Origin: Spirochaetales bacterium
Lineage (GTDB): Bacteria; Spirochaetota; Spirochaetia; JABMQR01
Direction: 5' to 3'
NCBI GenBank assembly: GCA_018399255.1
Contig: JAGYPA010000008.1
Coordinates: 31,777 to 95,776 of the forward strand
DNA length: 64,000 nucleotides
Positions 44,463 through 53,099 of this stretch are shown piece after piece. The position numbers and the translations under genes were made by a program. Below the pieces are notes generated by a model, which made no database searches, was not told the origin of the DNA, and saw nothing but the letters and a program-made list of their open reading frames with translations. The stretch's first letter is position 1, and every line of letters begins with the position of its first letter.

Positions 44463-45515
44463 CTAAAATGTTTTTTGCATAAATACATTCTGCACAACAA
44501 AAAGCATGATATAGGAAAAGCCGGCGGCAATAACAGGCGTCGCTATCCAGCCGATGCTGATTCTGCCTAAAATTCTGTAGTTGATATTTTTTCCGCCCTT
44601 GGCTATGCCCACTCCGATTACCGCACCGACGATGGATTGGGAGCTTGAAACAGGGACCAGCGGAAAAGAGGGCAGGTTTTGTGCTTCAAGAAACTGCTTC
44701 AGTCCGACTGAGGCAAAGAGAAAGAGAACGATGGCACTGGAGAGAACCACGATGAAGGCGGTTATGGGGGAAAGGCGATATATTCCTGTACCGACAGTCA
44801 TCATGACCCGTTTGGAATAGGAGAAGACTCCGGCTGCAATAGCGAGTCCGCCGAGCAGAAACAGCTGCTGGACAACAGTGAATTCTCCGATAAAGGCCAG
44901 CTGGATGGGAGAGAACACCTTTTCAGCGCTGATGACAAAAACCCCCATGACATTGGCTATGTTATTCGCACCAAGACTGTATGACCCGAAAATGCCGGCC
45001 AGGATGAGAGCGGTACGGGTAATGCTGTCCAGCCTGATCAAGTGGATTTTTACATGCTTCAGCAGAAACGAGACGAGAAAAAAGAGCATGATCGCCACAA
45101 GGGCTGAAAGAACGGGAGAAAAAACCCAGGTTCCGAAAATTTTGAACAGGGCATCGTAATCAACGGCGGATTTTGCAAAAATGCTCCACCCGATTATTGC
45201 CCCGACAATGCTTTGGGAGGTTGATACCGGCAGGGCGGCTTTTGTCATTACGTAGACACTTAGCGCCGCGGCCAGGGCTATGGTAAAGGCTCCCGCCATC
45301 TCGCTTATTATTCCCAGGCGGCTGAGGGTAGTCGACGCTCCGCTGCCGCTGAACACGGCCCCGATAATTACAAAGACACTGCACAGGAGGGCTGCTTTCC
45401 TGAACCTGACCATCCTTGTGCCGACCGCAGTTCCCCAGACATTGGCAGCATCGTTGGCTCCCAGAGACCAACCGAGAAATAATCCGCTGGAAAGAAAAAT
45501 CAGCACAGCCGGCAT
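44463..45515 (-). CDS. pit: PiT-family inorganic phosphate transporter
   Basis: A 350-residue low-affinity phosphate permease of the PiT family. Two inverted halves each have the signature: GWSLGANDAANVWGTAVG in the first and GSYSLGANNIANVMGVFV in the second, with the repeated STSQSIVGAIIG / SSSQSIVGAVIG loops. It lies 9 bases downstream of the PhoU-like gene, the usual pairing. Sodium or proton coupling cannot be told. Confidence 0.92.
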   Translation of the reverse strand: MPAVLIFLSSGLFLGWSLGANDAANVWGTAVGTRMVRFRKAALLCSVFVIIGAVFSGSGASTTLSRLGIISEMAGAFTIALAAALSVYVMTKAALPVSTSQSIVGAIIGWSIFAKSAVDYDALFKIFGTWVFSPVLSALVAIMLFFLVSFLLKHVKIHLIRLDSITRTALILAGIFGSYSLGANNIANVMGVFVISAEKVFSPIQLAFIGEFTVVQQLFLLGGLAIAAGVFSYSKRVMMTVGTGIYRLSPITAFIVVLSSAIVLFLFASVGLKQFLEAQNLPSFPLVPVSSSQSIVGAVIGVGIAKGGKNINYRILGRISIGWIATPVIAAGFSYIMLFVVQNVFMQKTF

Positions 45516-45524
45516 AGTATATCC

Positions 45525-46169
45525 CTATAATCCGCGTTTTATCGTGTAGATTTCGAGCCGCTCTGCGACCGCCTCCGCTTCATCCGCTATACGGGAAATC
45601 CGTTCGGCAAAATAGCGCACATGGGTTTTCTGGCAAAGATCGGTAATAAATTCCCCACTGAAGGCTTTTTTCATAATTCTGGCTTCCAGCTCATCGGCTT
45701 CATGTTCCAGAAAGTGCACCTTCACCAGTGCATCGGGAACGTCAGCAATATTGGTGAAGAAGGCGCGGGATGCCTTAACCAGCTCTTCCACGCAATTTGT
45801 TGCCACATCTGAGAGACTGATAAAATCCTGCTTCAGTTCCGGCCATACCTGCGGCTTTTCAATTGAAATATGCACAAGCACTTTTTTCGCCCAGTCGATA
45901 ACATTGTCTATGTTCTCGAGCAGCCCCAGAACATCCCCCCGGGAATCGGGTATCAGCAGTTCCTTATAGAGCGTAAGTTTTATTTCCCGCCGCAGATTGT
46001 CGCTCTCGTGCTCGAGGGTGCTGATTTCAGCCACCCGCCTGCTGAACGAGTCGTAATCGCCTTCGAAATAGCTTCGGATTCCCTTATCGAAAATCAGACT
46101 TGCCTTGAGAACATTTCCCAGATAGGTATCGATGCCATGCTCAATCTTTGCCGCTTTGCTTAACAGCAT
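45525..46169 (-). CDS. PhoU-like (DUF47) Pit accessory protein
   Basis: A 214-residue helical protein of the DUF47/PhoU-like family that accompanies PiT transporters and controls or gates uptake. Family-like helices: EISTLEHESDNLRREIKLTLYKELLIPDSRGDVLGLLENID, with the E-x-x-x-D metal motif in both halves (EHESD, EHEADE). GAAGGAG precedes the start. It is translated just ahead of pit. Confidence 0.9.
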   Translation of the reverse strand: MLLSKAAKIEHGIDTYLGNVLKASLIFDKGIRSYFEGDYDSFSRRVAEISTLEHESDNLRREIKLTLYKELLIPDSRGDVLGLLENIDNVIDWAKKVLVHISIEKPQVWPELKQDFISLSDVATNCVEELVKASRAFFTNIADVPDALVKVHFLEHEADELEARIMKKAFSGEFITDLCQKTHVRYFAERISRIADEAEAVAERLEIYTIKRGL

Positions 46170-46223
46170 ACTGTCTCCTTCGTATAAACCGAGGCTGATG
46201 GGCTGCCCCTCAGCGACCTGCCT

Positions 46224-48200
46224 TCAGACAGCCCAGTCCAGTCCCAGTTCCATCAGCTTTTCCGCTCGGGGGACCCCTTCAGCATTCCACCCCATAAAAC
46301 CGTAATATTGCGCACTCATCCGCTGCATATCGGTCCGGTCCACCCGTCTTCCTGCAGAAGGCCCTTCAGATATCGGGTTAAATACCTTCTCCGGCAGCGT
46401 ATCGTCCCCGGCTGTGAGGCCGCGCCTGAGGTTCAGCAGGCGCATCATGGTTATGCGTCGCTCTCCGGCCTTCATCAATTCCCAGAAGGTCATTTCGATT
46501 CCCGTTACCGAGCGGATCAGTTCCTCGAGCTCCGGGTAGGTAAAAAGGCTTCCGGCACCCCAGCAGAACATGCAGAGGCCGAGAGAATCGAGCAGGCTGT
46601 AGTAATACTGGGAATAGACGACCAGGCGGACCTTATCGGGACCGGTAGAGTCGAGTTCTCCGGGGGTTTCGAGCCCCAGCCCCCGGGCTCCCTCTCCTGT
46701 ATCGGTTATCAGCCAGTCATGTTCGCATGACATGTGGTCGGCACCTATGGGGGATACGGCATACATCAGGGCCATAGTCGGTTTAACCTGCGTCATATGA
46801 ACCGCAAATCCATGATTTTTGACATGGACGGCATTTACCCGGGTCTGCTCGCCGAAGTGGCGTATGCAGGCTTCAAATCCTCCAGCCAGGACCTCACCGA
46901 TGCCTTTTCTCTCTGCCGCTGCCTCGGTAAGGGCTATGAGCATTTCGCTGCTGCCGAATCCGATGGAAGAGTCTGCCGTCTCCAGGCCGAGATCATCGAC
47001 GGTAATCATTCCCTTCTCAAGGGACTCAAACAGGTATCCGAGAATTCCGCCAAGGGTGATGGTATCGATTCCGTAATTGTTGCAGATTTCGTTGGCCTTG
47101 CCGATTGCGACGGGATCCAGAATATCGAGGTTTGATCCGAGGACCCCCAGGGTCTCGAACTCCGGTCCCCCCAGACGATCGGTTACCTGATAGGGGGCAT
47201 CAGTCTTTATGGTTTTCCGGCAGCCTACCACGCAGCCGTAGCAGGTGGTGCTTTTTGATGCAAGAGTTTTTTCTATGGTGGAGCCATCCATGTTCCTATA
47301 GTCCGGGTGATATCCGGCAGTATAGTTGTGGGTACAAAGATTGCCCTGAAGCGCATTGCCTTCGACCAGCCCGGGGGTTCCATACCGTTTGATGGTGGAA
47401 ACAAAGCCGGATCCGGCTACTCTGCCTGCTCCAGCTTTGGCAAGCTTTTTGAGATTATCGGGATCGGCAAATTCTATCGATCCTGATCCGGAGACGACTA
47501 CTGCCCGCAGGTTTTTGCTGCCGAACACGGCTCCCATGCCGGTTCTTCCGTAAAAGTTATTGAGATCGCTTGCCAGATTCGCGTAGACTACCTGGTTTTC
47601 CCCGGCTGGTCCGCACTGCAGCACGCTTATTTTTGACTTTCCCCCGCTTCCGCTCCCGCTTCCACTTCCACTTCCGCTTCCGCTCCCACTTCCGGTTTCT
47701 GCTCCAGCGCCCCTGGATCCCTGACGCTCGCCTGCGCCCAGCCGCTCGCTGAACAGGTCATGGGCTTCCAGAATGGTCTTTCCGCTGAATTCGGCGGCAT
47801 CACGCAGTTCGGCCTGCCCGTTATCTATGTAGATGCAGCAGGGTCTGGCTGATTTTCCGGTTATGACGACTGCATCAAATCCCGATCGTTTGAGATACGG
47901 GCCGAAGCTTCCGCCGGCCTGGGAGTCCCCGACGGCTCCGGTTTCCGGAGAGAGAGCGGTTACGCTGCATCTGCTGACACCGCTGACTGCTGGTCCTGTG
48001 GTGAGCCCGGGGGCGATGGTGATTATATTTTCGGGGCTCAGCGGATCGGTATCAGGAAGGGTCTCCTGAAGAAGAAAGTAGGTTCCTATTCCTCCTCCTC
48101 CAAGATAGAGGCGGTAGAAGTCCTCTTTCGGGGACAGAACAGCTGTGGTGCCGGCTGTCAGGTCTATCCGCAGAATCTTTCCGTTATATCCTTTTGGCAT
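46224..48200 (-). CDS. Aldehyde:ferredoxin oxidoreductase (tungsten-pterin)
   Basis: A 658-residue AOR-family enzyme that oxidises aldehydes to acids with ferredoxin. N-terminal MPKGYNGKILRIDLTAG and GGGGIGTYFLL are the family start. CYGCVVGC is the first part of the [4Fe-4S] ligand set, with a fourth Cys in LGLCMFC, and GPEFETLGVLGSN is a pterin-side motif. A low-complexity (GS)n loop near residues 168-186 is coded by 6-bp repeats and should be a surface insert. Located downstream of Fe-ADH and the amine-ligase genes, it may oxidise amine-derived aldehydes (inference). Confidence 0.9.
   Translation of the reverse strand: MPKGYNGKILRIDLTAGTTAVLSPKEDFYRLYLGGGGIGTYFLLQETLPDTDPLSPENIITIAPGLTTGPAVSGVSRCSVTALSPETGAVGDSQAGGSFGPYLKRSGFDAVVITGKSARPCCIYIDNGQAELRDAAEFSGKTILEAHDLFSERLGAGERQGSRGAGAETGSGSGSGSGSGSGSGSGGKSKISVLQCGPAGENQVVYANLASDLNNFYGRTGMGAVFGSKNLRAVVVSGSGSIEFADPDNLKKLAKAGAGRVAGSGFVSTIKRYGTPGLVEGNALQGNLCTHNYTAGYHPDYRNMDGSTIEKTLASKSTTCYGCVVGCRKTIKTDAPYQVTDRLGGPEFETLGVLGSNLDILDPVAIGKANEICNNYGIDTITLGGILGYLFESLEKGMITVDDLGLETADSSIGFGSSEMLIALTEAAAERKGIGEVLAGGFEACIRHFGEQTRVNAVHVKNHGFAVHMTQVKPTMALMYAVSPIGADHMSCEHDWLITDTGEGARGLGLETPGELDSTGPDKVRLVVYSQYYYSLLDSLGLCMFCWGAGSLFTYPELEELIRSVTGIEMTFWELMKAGERRITMMRLLNLRRGLTAGDDTLPEKVFNPISEGPSAGRRVDRTDMQRMSAQYYGFMGWNAEGVPRAEKLMELGLDWAV
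47643..47694. repeat. 6-bp coding repeat, (Gly-Ser)n, in the AOR gene
   Basis: Units of CCGCTT/CCACTT/CCGCTC encode about eight Gly-Ser pairs within the first AOR domain. Unusual for this family. Confidence 0.85.
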
Positions 48201-48278
48201 GACGCCCTCCTGTAATTTCTGATAGTTCCCTGCAGTTCCCTATAGTCTCTTTAGTTCCTCAAGATTTCTGACAGTTCC

Positions 48279-49445
48279 TCATAATGCCTGCTTCAGCAGA
48301 CCTTCCAGATCTTCATGCGTGCAGCTTCTGGCATTGGTCAGGTGACAGGGATCCCTGAATGCCTTGGATGAGATTTCGGCAAGCTGCTGCGCTGTTACTC
48401 CGACGGCCCCAAGTGCGGCAGGTATGCCGATTTTCGCATTCAGCTCACGGATTTTCGCCACTGCCGCTTCTGCAGCCTCTGCTTCGTTCATGGTATGGAT
48501 CGGCACACCGAATTCACGGGCAATGAGGGCATATTCTTTTGCGCAGACAGTTTTGTTGAAATCCATTACAAATGGCAGGACTATTGCGTTTGCCAGTCCA
48601 TGCTGCAGCCCGCATACGGCAGAGAGAGCGTGAGAGAGCGAATGAGCCGCTCCCAGATCTTTCTGGAAGGCTACCGCCCCCATCATGGCGGAAAGCATCA
48701 TATAGCCGCGCGCTTCGATATCCTCGGGGTGTTCGACCGCTCGAGAGAGGTAGTTGACCGCGAGCTCTATTCCCTTCATGGCGACAGCATCGCACATTGG
48801 ATGAAATAGGGGAGCAGTCAGGGACTCGATGTTGTGGGTCAGCGCATCCATACCGGTTGCCGCGGTCAGATGAGGCGGCAGGCTTACGGTAAGCTCGGGG
48901 TCGAGAACTGCACGGGAGGGCATCATCAGTGGATTGCAGATAAAGATTTTCCGTCCCTGGGCAGTTGAGGTTATTACTGCGCATTTACCTACCTCACTTC
49001 CGGTTCCCGCTGTCGTGGGAATCATGACTATAGGCGGAAGGGGTCCCGTTATGGGCTCGGGCGAGGCTGACTGGGCATCGTAATCTTCAATAGCCCCCCC
49101 CTGGCCGACAAGGACCGCCAGAGCTTTGGCTGCATCCATGGGGCTGCCTCCGCCCACGCCGACAATAAGGTCACATCCGGCAGCAGCGTAGGAAGCGACC
49201 CCCTGCTCGACATCGATGTCGTGCGGATTGGGCTGAACGCCGGAAAAAACCTCGTAAGGTATGTCGTTATTTTCGAGAACCTGTAAAATCGAGGCAAATG
49301 CGGCGGTCTTTACCATGGCCGAGTCTGTTACAATAAGCGGCTTTGAGGCCCCGAGGGCGGCAAACTCCTGCGGGAGTTCCTTAATTGAACCGGGGCCGAA
49401 TACTATCTGCGTGGGAAATGAGAAGCGTGTAATCTGGGTTATCAT
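48279..49445 (-). CDS. Iron-containing alcohol dehydrogenase
   Basis: A 388-residue group III (Fe-ADH) enzyme. The NAD-binding region VGVGGGSPMDAAKALA is followed by the metal site: GMDALTHNIESL (Asp and first His), HSLSHALSAVCGLQHGLANAIVLP (remaining His residues). It reduces an aldehyde to an alcohol or the reverse. It lies between the glutamine-synthetase-like gene and AOR; AGGAG precedes the start. Substrate unknown; an amine-derived aldehyde fits the surroundings. Confidence 0.92.
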   Translation of the reverse strand: MITQITRFSFPTQIVFGPGSIKELPQEFAALGASKPLIVTDSAMVKTAAFASILQVLENNDIPYEVFSGVQPNPHDIDVEQGVASYAAAGCDLIVGVGGGSPMDAAKALAVLVGQGGAIEDYDAQSASPEPITGPLPPIVMIPTTAGTGSEVGKCAVITSTAQGRKIFICNPLMMPSRAVLDPELTVSLPPHLTAATGMDALTHNIESLTAPLFHPMCDAVAMKGIELAVNYLSRAVEHPEDIEARGYMMLSAMMGAVAFQKDLGAAHSLSHALSAVCGLQHGLANAIVLPFVMDFNKTVCAKEYALIAREFGVPIHTMNEAEAAEAAVAKIRELNAKIGIPAALGAVGVTAQQLAEISSKAFRDPCHLTNARSCTHEDLEGLLKQAL

Positions 49446-49509
49446 AGGTATCTCCTTACAAGGCGTTTACTGCCGGACATCATTATATCGGGTATCACGG
49501 TCACGTCCG

Positions 49510-50859
49510 CTAGATTCGTTCAAAATATCGCTTGAGTTCCCACTCGGTAACCTCCTGCGCATAGGTTTTTGCTTCCAGTCGGGCATGCCTGACATAATAA
49601 TCTACCACTGCGTCCCCAAAGGCCTGGCGGGCGAAGGCGGATTTCTCAAGTCTGTCTGCGGCCTCAGCCAGAGTTCCGGGAACCTGCGGCAAGGCTTTGT
49701 TTGCATAGCTGTTTCCCCGGGTTGGCAGGGGTGCTTCAAGCTTGTGCTCAATTCCGTACAGTCCGGCGGCAATCATCGCCGCATAGGCCAGGTACGGGTT
49801 GGCATCGGCACCCGGGAACCGGTTTTCAATTCTGAAGCCCTCACCGTGACCCACTATCCGGAAACCTGCCGTCCGGTTGTCATAATCCCAGGCAATGCTG
49901 GTGGGGGCAAACGAGTCTTCCACAAAACGTTTGTACGAATTTACGGTCGGGGTAAAAAAGAGAAAGAGCTCGGCTGCCAGATGGTTGAGACCGCCCAGAA
50001 AGGCGTTGAACACCGCGCCGGGATTGCCTTCGCTGTCGACAAAGGCATTTTTGCCCGTATCGGCGGCTGAGAGGCTGGTGTGAATATGACAGCTCGATCC
50101 CGATTCGTCAGTCCGGTACTTGGCCATAAAGGTTATGGACTTGCCGCGCCGGGCTGCCAGGCTTTTTGCCCCGTACTTGTAGATGAGATGGCGGTCGGCC
50201 ATTTCCACGGCACCGGAATACTTCAGCCCTATCTCATATTGTCCTTTTCCCGTCTCTCCTTTGCGGGATTCCACCGGGATTCCGGCGGCAGCGGTCATGC
50301 TGCAGATTTCCTGCACCAGGGCATCGTCAAATCCGGTATGCAGAATATGGTAATCTATCGGGTAGGGAGACGAGGGCACCAGGGCGGCATATCCGTTTGC
50401 ATACACATTCTCATAGGGATTGTCGAAAAGAAAAAACTCCAGCTCAGAAGCCATAAGGGGGGTCAGACCTGCGGCCGAGAGACGTTCACACTGACGCTGA
50501 AGAATGGTCCGCGGGGCCTCTTCCACCGGCTCTCCGTTCCGGTGCTTCAGGTCACAGAGTATCATCGCGCTCTTTTCCTGCCACGGCAGCTCCCTGATGG
50601 TGGATAAATCGGGAATCAGCTGCAGATCCCCGAAGCCGGTCTCCCACCCTGAGAGTGAAAACCCGGGAAGCGGATTTTCCTCTATATCAATGGTCAATAG
50701 ATAGTCACAACAGCCGACTTCCGTATGCTCAAGAAAGAAATCTCCGGTCAGGCGCTTGCCGAGCAGCTGGCCCTGGTGATTCGGGAAGGCCAGGATAACG
50801 GTATCTATCTCACGATCGGTTACCTTTTTTCTGAGCTCGCCCTGAGTAAGCATTCCCAT
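49510..50859 (-). CDS. Glutamine synthetase-like ligase, probable gamma-glutamylpolyamine synthetase
   Basis: 449 residues of the GlnA-III/PuuA type. The catalytic domain has the ligand motifs ASELEFFLFDNPYENVY, KGETGKGQYEIGL, FMAKYRTDESGSSCHIHTSL and PTVNSYKRFVEDSFAPTSIAWDYDNRTAGFRI. The KRF instead of the usual glutamine-synthetase loop residues favours an amine substrate. PuuA-type enzymes join glutamate to putrescine. It starts at 50859, 4 bases after the GATase stop, with GGAGG 8 bases before the ATG. A polyamine transporter lies divergently, which supports the polyamine role. Confidence 0.83.
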   Translation of the reverse strand: MGMLTQGELRKKVTDREIDTVILAFPNHQGQLLGKRLTGDFFLEHTEVGCCDYLLTIDIEENPLPGFSLSGWETGFGDLQLIPDLSTIRELPWQEKSAMILCDLKHRNGEPVEEAPRTILQRQCERLSAAGLTPLMASELEFFLFDNPYENVYANGYAALVPSSPYPIDYHILHTGFDDALVQEICSMTAAAGIPVESRKGETGKGQYEIGLKYSGAVEMADRHLIYKYGAKSLAARRGKSITFMAKYRTDESGSSCHIHTSLSAADTGKNAFVDSEGNPGAVFNAFLGGLNHLAAELFLFFTPTVNSYKRFVEDSFAPTSIAWDYDNRTAGFRIVGHGEGFRIENRFPGADANPYLAYAAMIAAGLYGIEHKLEAPLPTRGNSYANKALPQVPGTLAEAADRLEKSAFARQAFGDAVVDYYVRHARLEAKTYAQEVTEWELKRYFERI

Positions 50860-50863
50860 AGCA

Positions 50864-51721
50864 TCAGCCTCCGGCCGGCTTTTTCTTTGCGGTAAGGTAC
50901 TCGAGCCAATTCCTGAAATCGGCCTGGCGAATGGAATCATCCGTAATATCCTCATCAATGCCGAGCTGCCAGAGCAGGTCCTTCCGGTCCGGCTCCCGGT
51001 AGAGGTCTTCCATGGCCTTCACGTAGGCGGTCAGATCCTCAGCTCCGGCAAAGAAACCGTGTTCTGTGAGGACTGCCGCTCTCGCCATCGTGAGACGGGC
51101 TATTTCGTGGAGATTGTACTCGGGATGGTACTGTGAGGACCAGAAAGTTCCCTTTTTATGGGAGACAACCATTGCCTGCACACCGCTGAAGGGGTTTCGG
51201 GCAAGCACGGTTCCCCCCTCGGGTACTTTATCGACTATATCATAGTGGCTCTCAAATCCGTAATATACCGGCGGTTTGCCCTTGAGCATGGGATGGTCCA
51301 GCCCCTCAGCAGTTTTGGCGATTTTCCGGCCTATTCCCATCTCCCGTCCTCGCGGGTTCTTTATCACCGTTCCCCCGGCGGCAACGGCAGCCATCTGAAT
51401 TCCCCAGCAGCTTCCCCATGCATCGACCCCGATTTCGTAGGCAAGCTCAGCCATAGCTATCTGAGCCCGAATGGTAGGCTTGAAGGTCTCGTTTATGTCG
51501 AGGTCGGCTCCTGTCCAGATGATTCCATCGAAATTCTCAAGCCGCTTCGCATCGGGAAAATCTTCAACCCGGGAGTCTGTGGGAAAGAAGACCTCATACT
51601 CGGCATCCGGCTTATATTTCAGCAGCATTTCCGCATAGAGCTTCCATGCATAGGTCATCCCCGCCTCTGCCAGCTTGGCACGGCTGGCCTCCGAATATCC
51701 GTCACTAATAAGAAATTTCAA
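50864..51721 (-). CDS. Class I glutamine amidotransferase-like hydrolase
   Basis: 285 residues with a type-1 GATase fold. Nucleophile in DAWGSCWGIQMAA; catalytic His/Glu in SSQYHPEYNLHE. No synthetase domain is attached, so it is a free-standing hydrolase. Next to a GlnA-III-type ligase it may release glutamate from gamma-glutamyl intermediates, as PuuD does, although it looks closer to the GMP-synthase-type GATases. GGAGGT lies 5 bases before the start. Confidence 0.8.
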   Translation of the reverse strand: MKFLISDGYSEASRAKLAEAGMTYAWKLYAEMLLKYKPDAEYEVFFPTDSRVEDFPDAKRLENFDGIIWTGADLDINETFKPTIRAQIAMAELAYEIGVDAWGSCWGIQMAAVAAGGTVIKNPRGREMGIGRKIAKTAEGLDHPMLKGKPPVYYGFESHYDIVDKVPEGGTVLARNPFSGVQAMVVSHKKGTFWSSQYHPEYNLHEIARLTMARAAVLTEHGFFAGAEDLTAYVKAMEDLYREPDRKDLLWQLGIDEDITDDSIRQADFRNWLEYLTAKKKPAGG

Positions 51722-51779
51722 TGCTGCACCTCCGGATTCTTATTTTGCATAAACGCAATGTACATGAGACTCAAAAGAC

Positions 51780-51809
51780 AGTATACTACTAGTTTTGTGT
51801 TTTGATCAA
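51780..51809 (-). promoter_or_regulatory. Promoter for the GATase/ligase operon
   Basis: On the minus strand TTGATC (51804-51809) and TATACT (51780-51785) are 18 bases apart, about 60 bases ahead of the GATase start. Confidence 0.55.
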
Positions 51810-51865
51810 TAATGAATTATTATGAATTATTATGATTTGTTCCTGCAAAATACCGCAATTTCCGG

Positions 51866-51894
51866 TTGTTTATCTGAGGAATCGGTATTACAAT
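51866..51894 (+). promoter_or_regulatory. Promoter for the polyamine-transport operon
   Basis: TTGTTT (51866-51871), 17 bases, TACAAT (51889-51894), giving a leader of about 25 bases to the potD start. Two and a half copies of ATGAATTATT (51812 onward) lie between it and the divergent promoter and could bind a shared regulator. Confidence 0.6.
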
Positions 51895-51925
51895 GAATTG
51901 AAATATCACACAATGGAGGAACAGT

Positions 51926-53011
51926 ATGAAAAGATTTTTTATGCTCACTATGGCTTTGCTGGTTCTTACTGCCGGGTTTGCTTTTGCGGCCGGTACAGAG
52001 GAAGCACAGGAAAATACCACGCTCCGGCTCCTTACCTGGGGCGGCTACGCTCCTGATGAGCTGGTGCAGAAGTTCAAGGAAGAGACAGGTATCACGGTTG
52101 AGGTTACCAACAGCAACAATGAAGAGATGATCTCGAAACTCCGGGCAACCCGGGGCGGCGGATTTGATCTTGCCCAGCCTTCCCAGGACCGTATTTCCGC
52201 GGTTCAGATGGACTACGGCATTTACCAGCCGATCGACTGGAGCAAAGTCAACACAGATCAGCTCGATCCGTCACTTGTGGCTGCCGTCAAGAAGAACACT
52301 ACCGTAGACGGAAAGTCCTATGGTGTCCCGCATGTTTACGGCACCTCCGGCCTGATCGTAAACAAGGCGAAGGCTCCAGGCATCAAGGACTACAAGGATC
52401 TGCTCGATCCCAAATATACCGGAAGAGTTTCCTACCGCATGGTCCGACCGACCCTGATCGGCATGGGCTTTTCACTTGGCTACGATCCTTTTGCTCTCTA
52501 TGATGACCTCGACGCCTATCAGGAATTTCTCGATGATATGCAGGAAGTGCTCATTGATGCGAAACCGGTAGTCAGAAACTATTACGACAATGCTGATCAG
52601 CTGCTGGAATCGATGCGCTCCGAAGAAATCTGGGCAGCAATGGCATGGGAGCAGCTGGGCTGGAAGCTCTATGCGGAAAATCCGAATATCGACTATATCG
52701 CTCCGACCAGCGGACCACTGGCATGGGTTGATACGTTTACCATCCCCGCGAAATCGGAAAACATCGAAGGTGCCTACAAGTGGATCAACTTTATCCTGCA
52801 GCCGGAAAACGCTGCGGTCTTCACCAATGCCGAAACCTACGGGACCGCTTCCAAGGATGCCGGAAAATATCTGAATCCTGAAATTGCCGCCAACTTCGAA
52901 CGCGGACTTCCCCCGGAAGCTTTAGCGAATACCAACTGGTATCCCACCGTGCCCCCGGGACTTGAAGAAATGGAAGGTAAAGTGATGGACAGGATCCGGG
53001 CTTCCAACTAA
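51926..53011 (+). CDS. potD: Spermidine/putrescine-type ABC binding protein (PotD-like)
   Basis: Periplasmic solute-binding protein with a signal peptide (MKRFFMLTMALLVLTAGFAFA). LRLLTWGGYAPDELVQKFKEETGITVEV at the mature N-terminus and the later AMAWEQLGWKLYAENPNIDYIAP, with a carboxylate-rich pocket, are PotD/PotF hallmarks. 361 residues, typical. GGAGG lies 6 bases before the ATG. A strong hairpin separates it from the ATPase gene. Substrate polyamine or a related amine. Confidence 0.88.
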   Translation: MKRFFMLTMALLVLTAGFAFAAGTEEAQENTTLRLLTWGGYAPDELVQKFKEETGITVEVTNSNNEEMISKLRATRGGGFDLAQPSQDRISAVQMDYGIYQPIDWSKVNTDQLDPSLVAAVKKNTTVDGKSYGVPHVYGTSGLIVNKAKAPGIKDYKDLLDPKYTGRVSYRMVRPTLIGMGFSLGYDPFALYDDLDAYQEFLDDMQEVLIDAKPVVRNYYDNADQLLESMRSEEIWAAMAWEQLGWKLYAENPNIDYIAPTSGPLAWVDTFTIPAKSENIEGAYKWINFILQPENAAVFTNAETYGTASKDAGKYLNPEIAANFERGLPPEALANTNWYPTVPPGLEEMEGKVMDRIRASN

Positions 53012-53039
53012 CTATCTCGACTCTCATCACAGCTTTATA

Positions 53040-53070
53040 CTGACAGCAGGCGATCCATGCCTGCTGTCAG
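53040..53070 (+). terminator. Perfect 12-bp hairpin between potD and potA
   Basis: CTGACAGCAGGC at 53040-53051 pairs exactly with GCCTGCTGTCAG at 53059-53070 across a 7-base loop, followed by ATTTTA. It probably attenuates transcription or protects the potD mRNA, keeping the binding protein in excess. Confidence 0.75.
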
Positions 53071-53099
53071 ATTTTACCATTCACTCAGGAAGGGGAACC

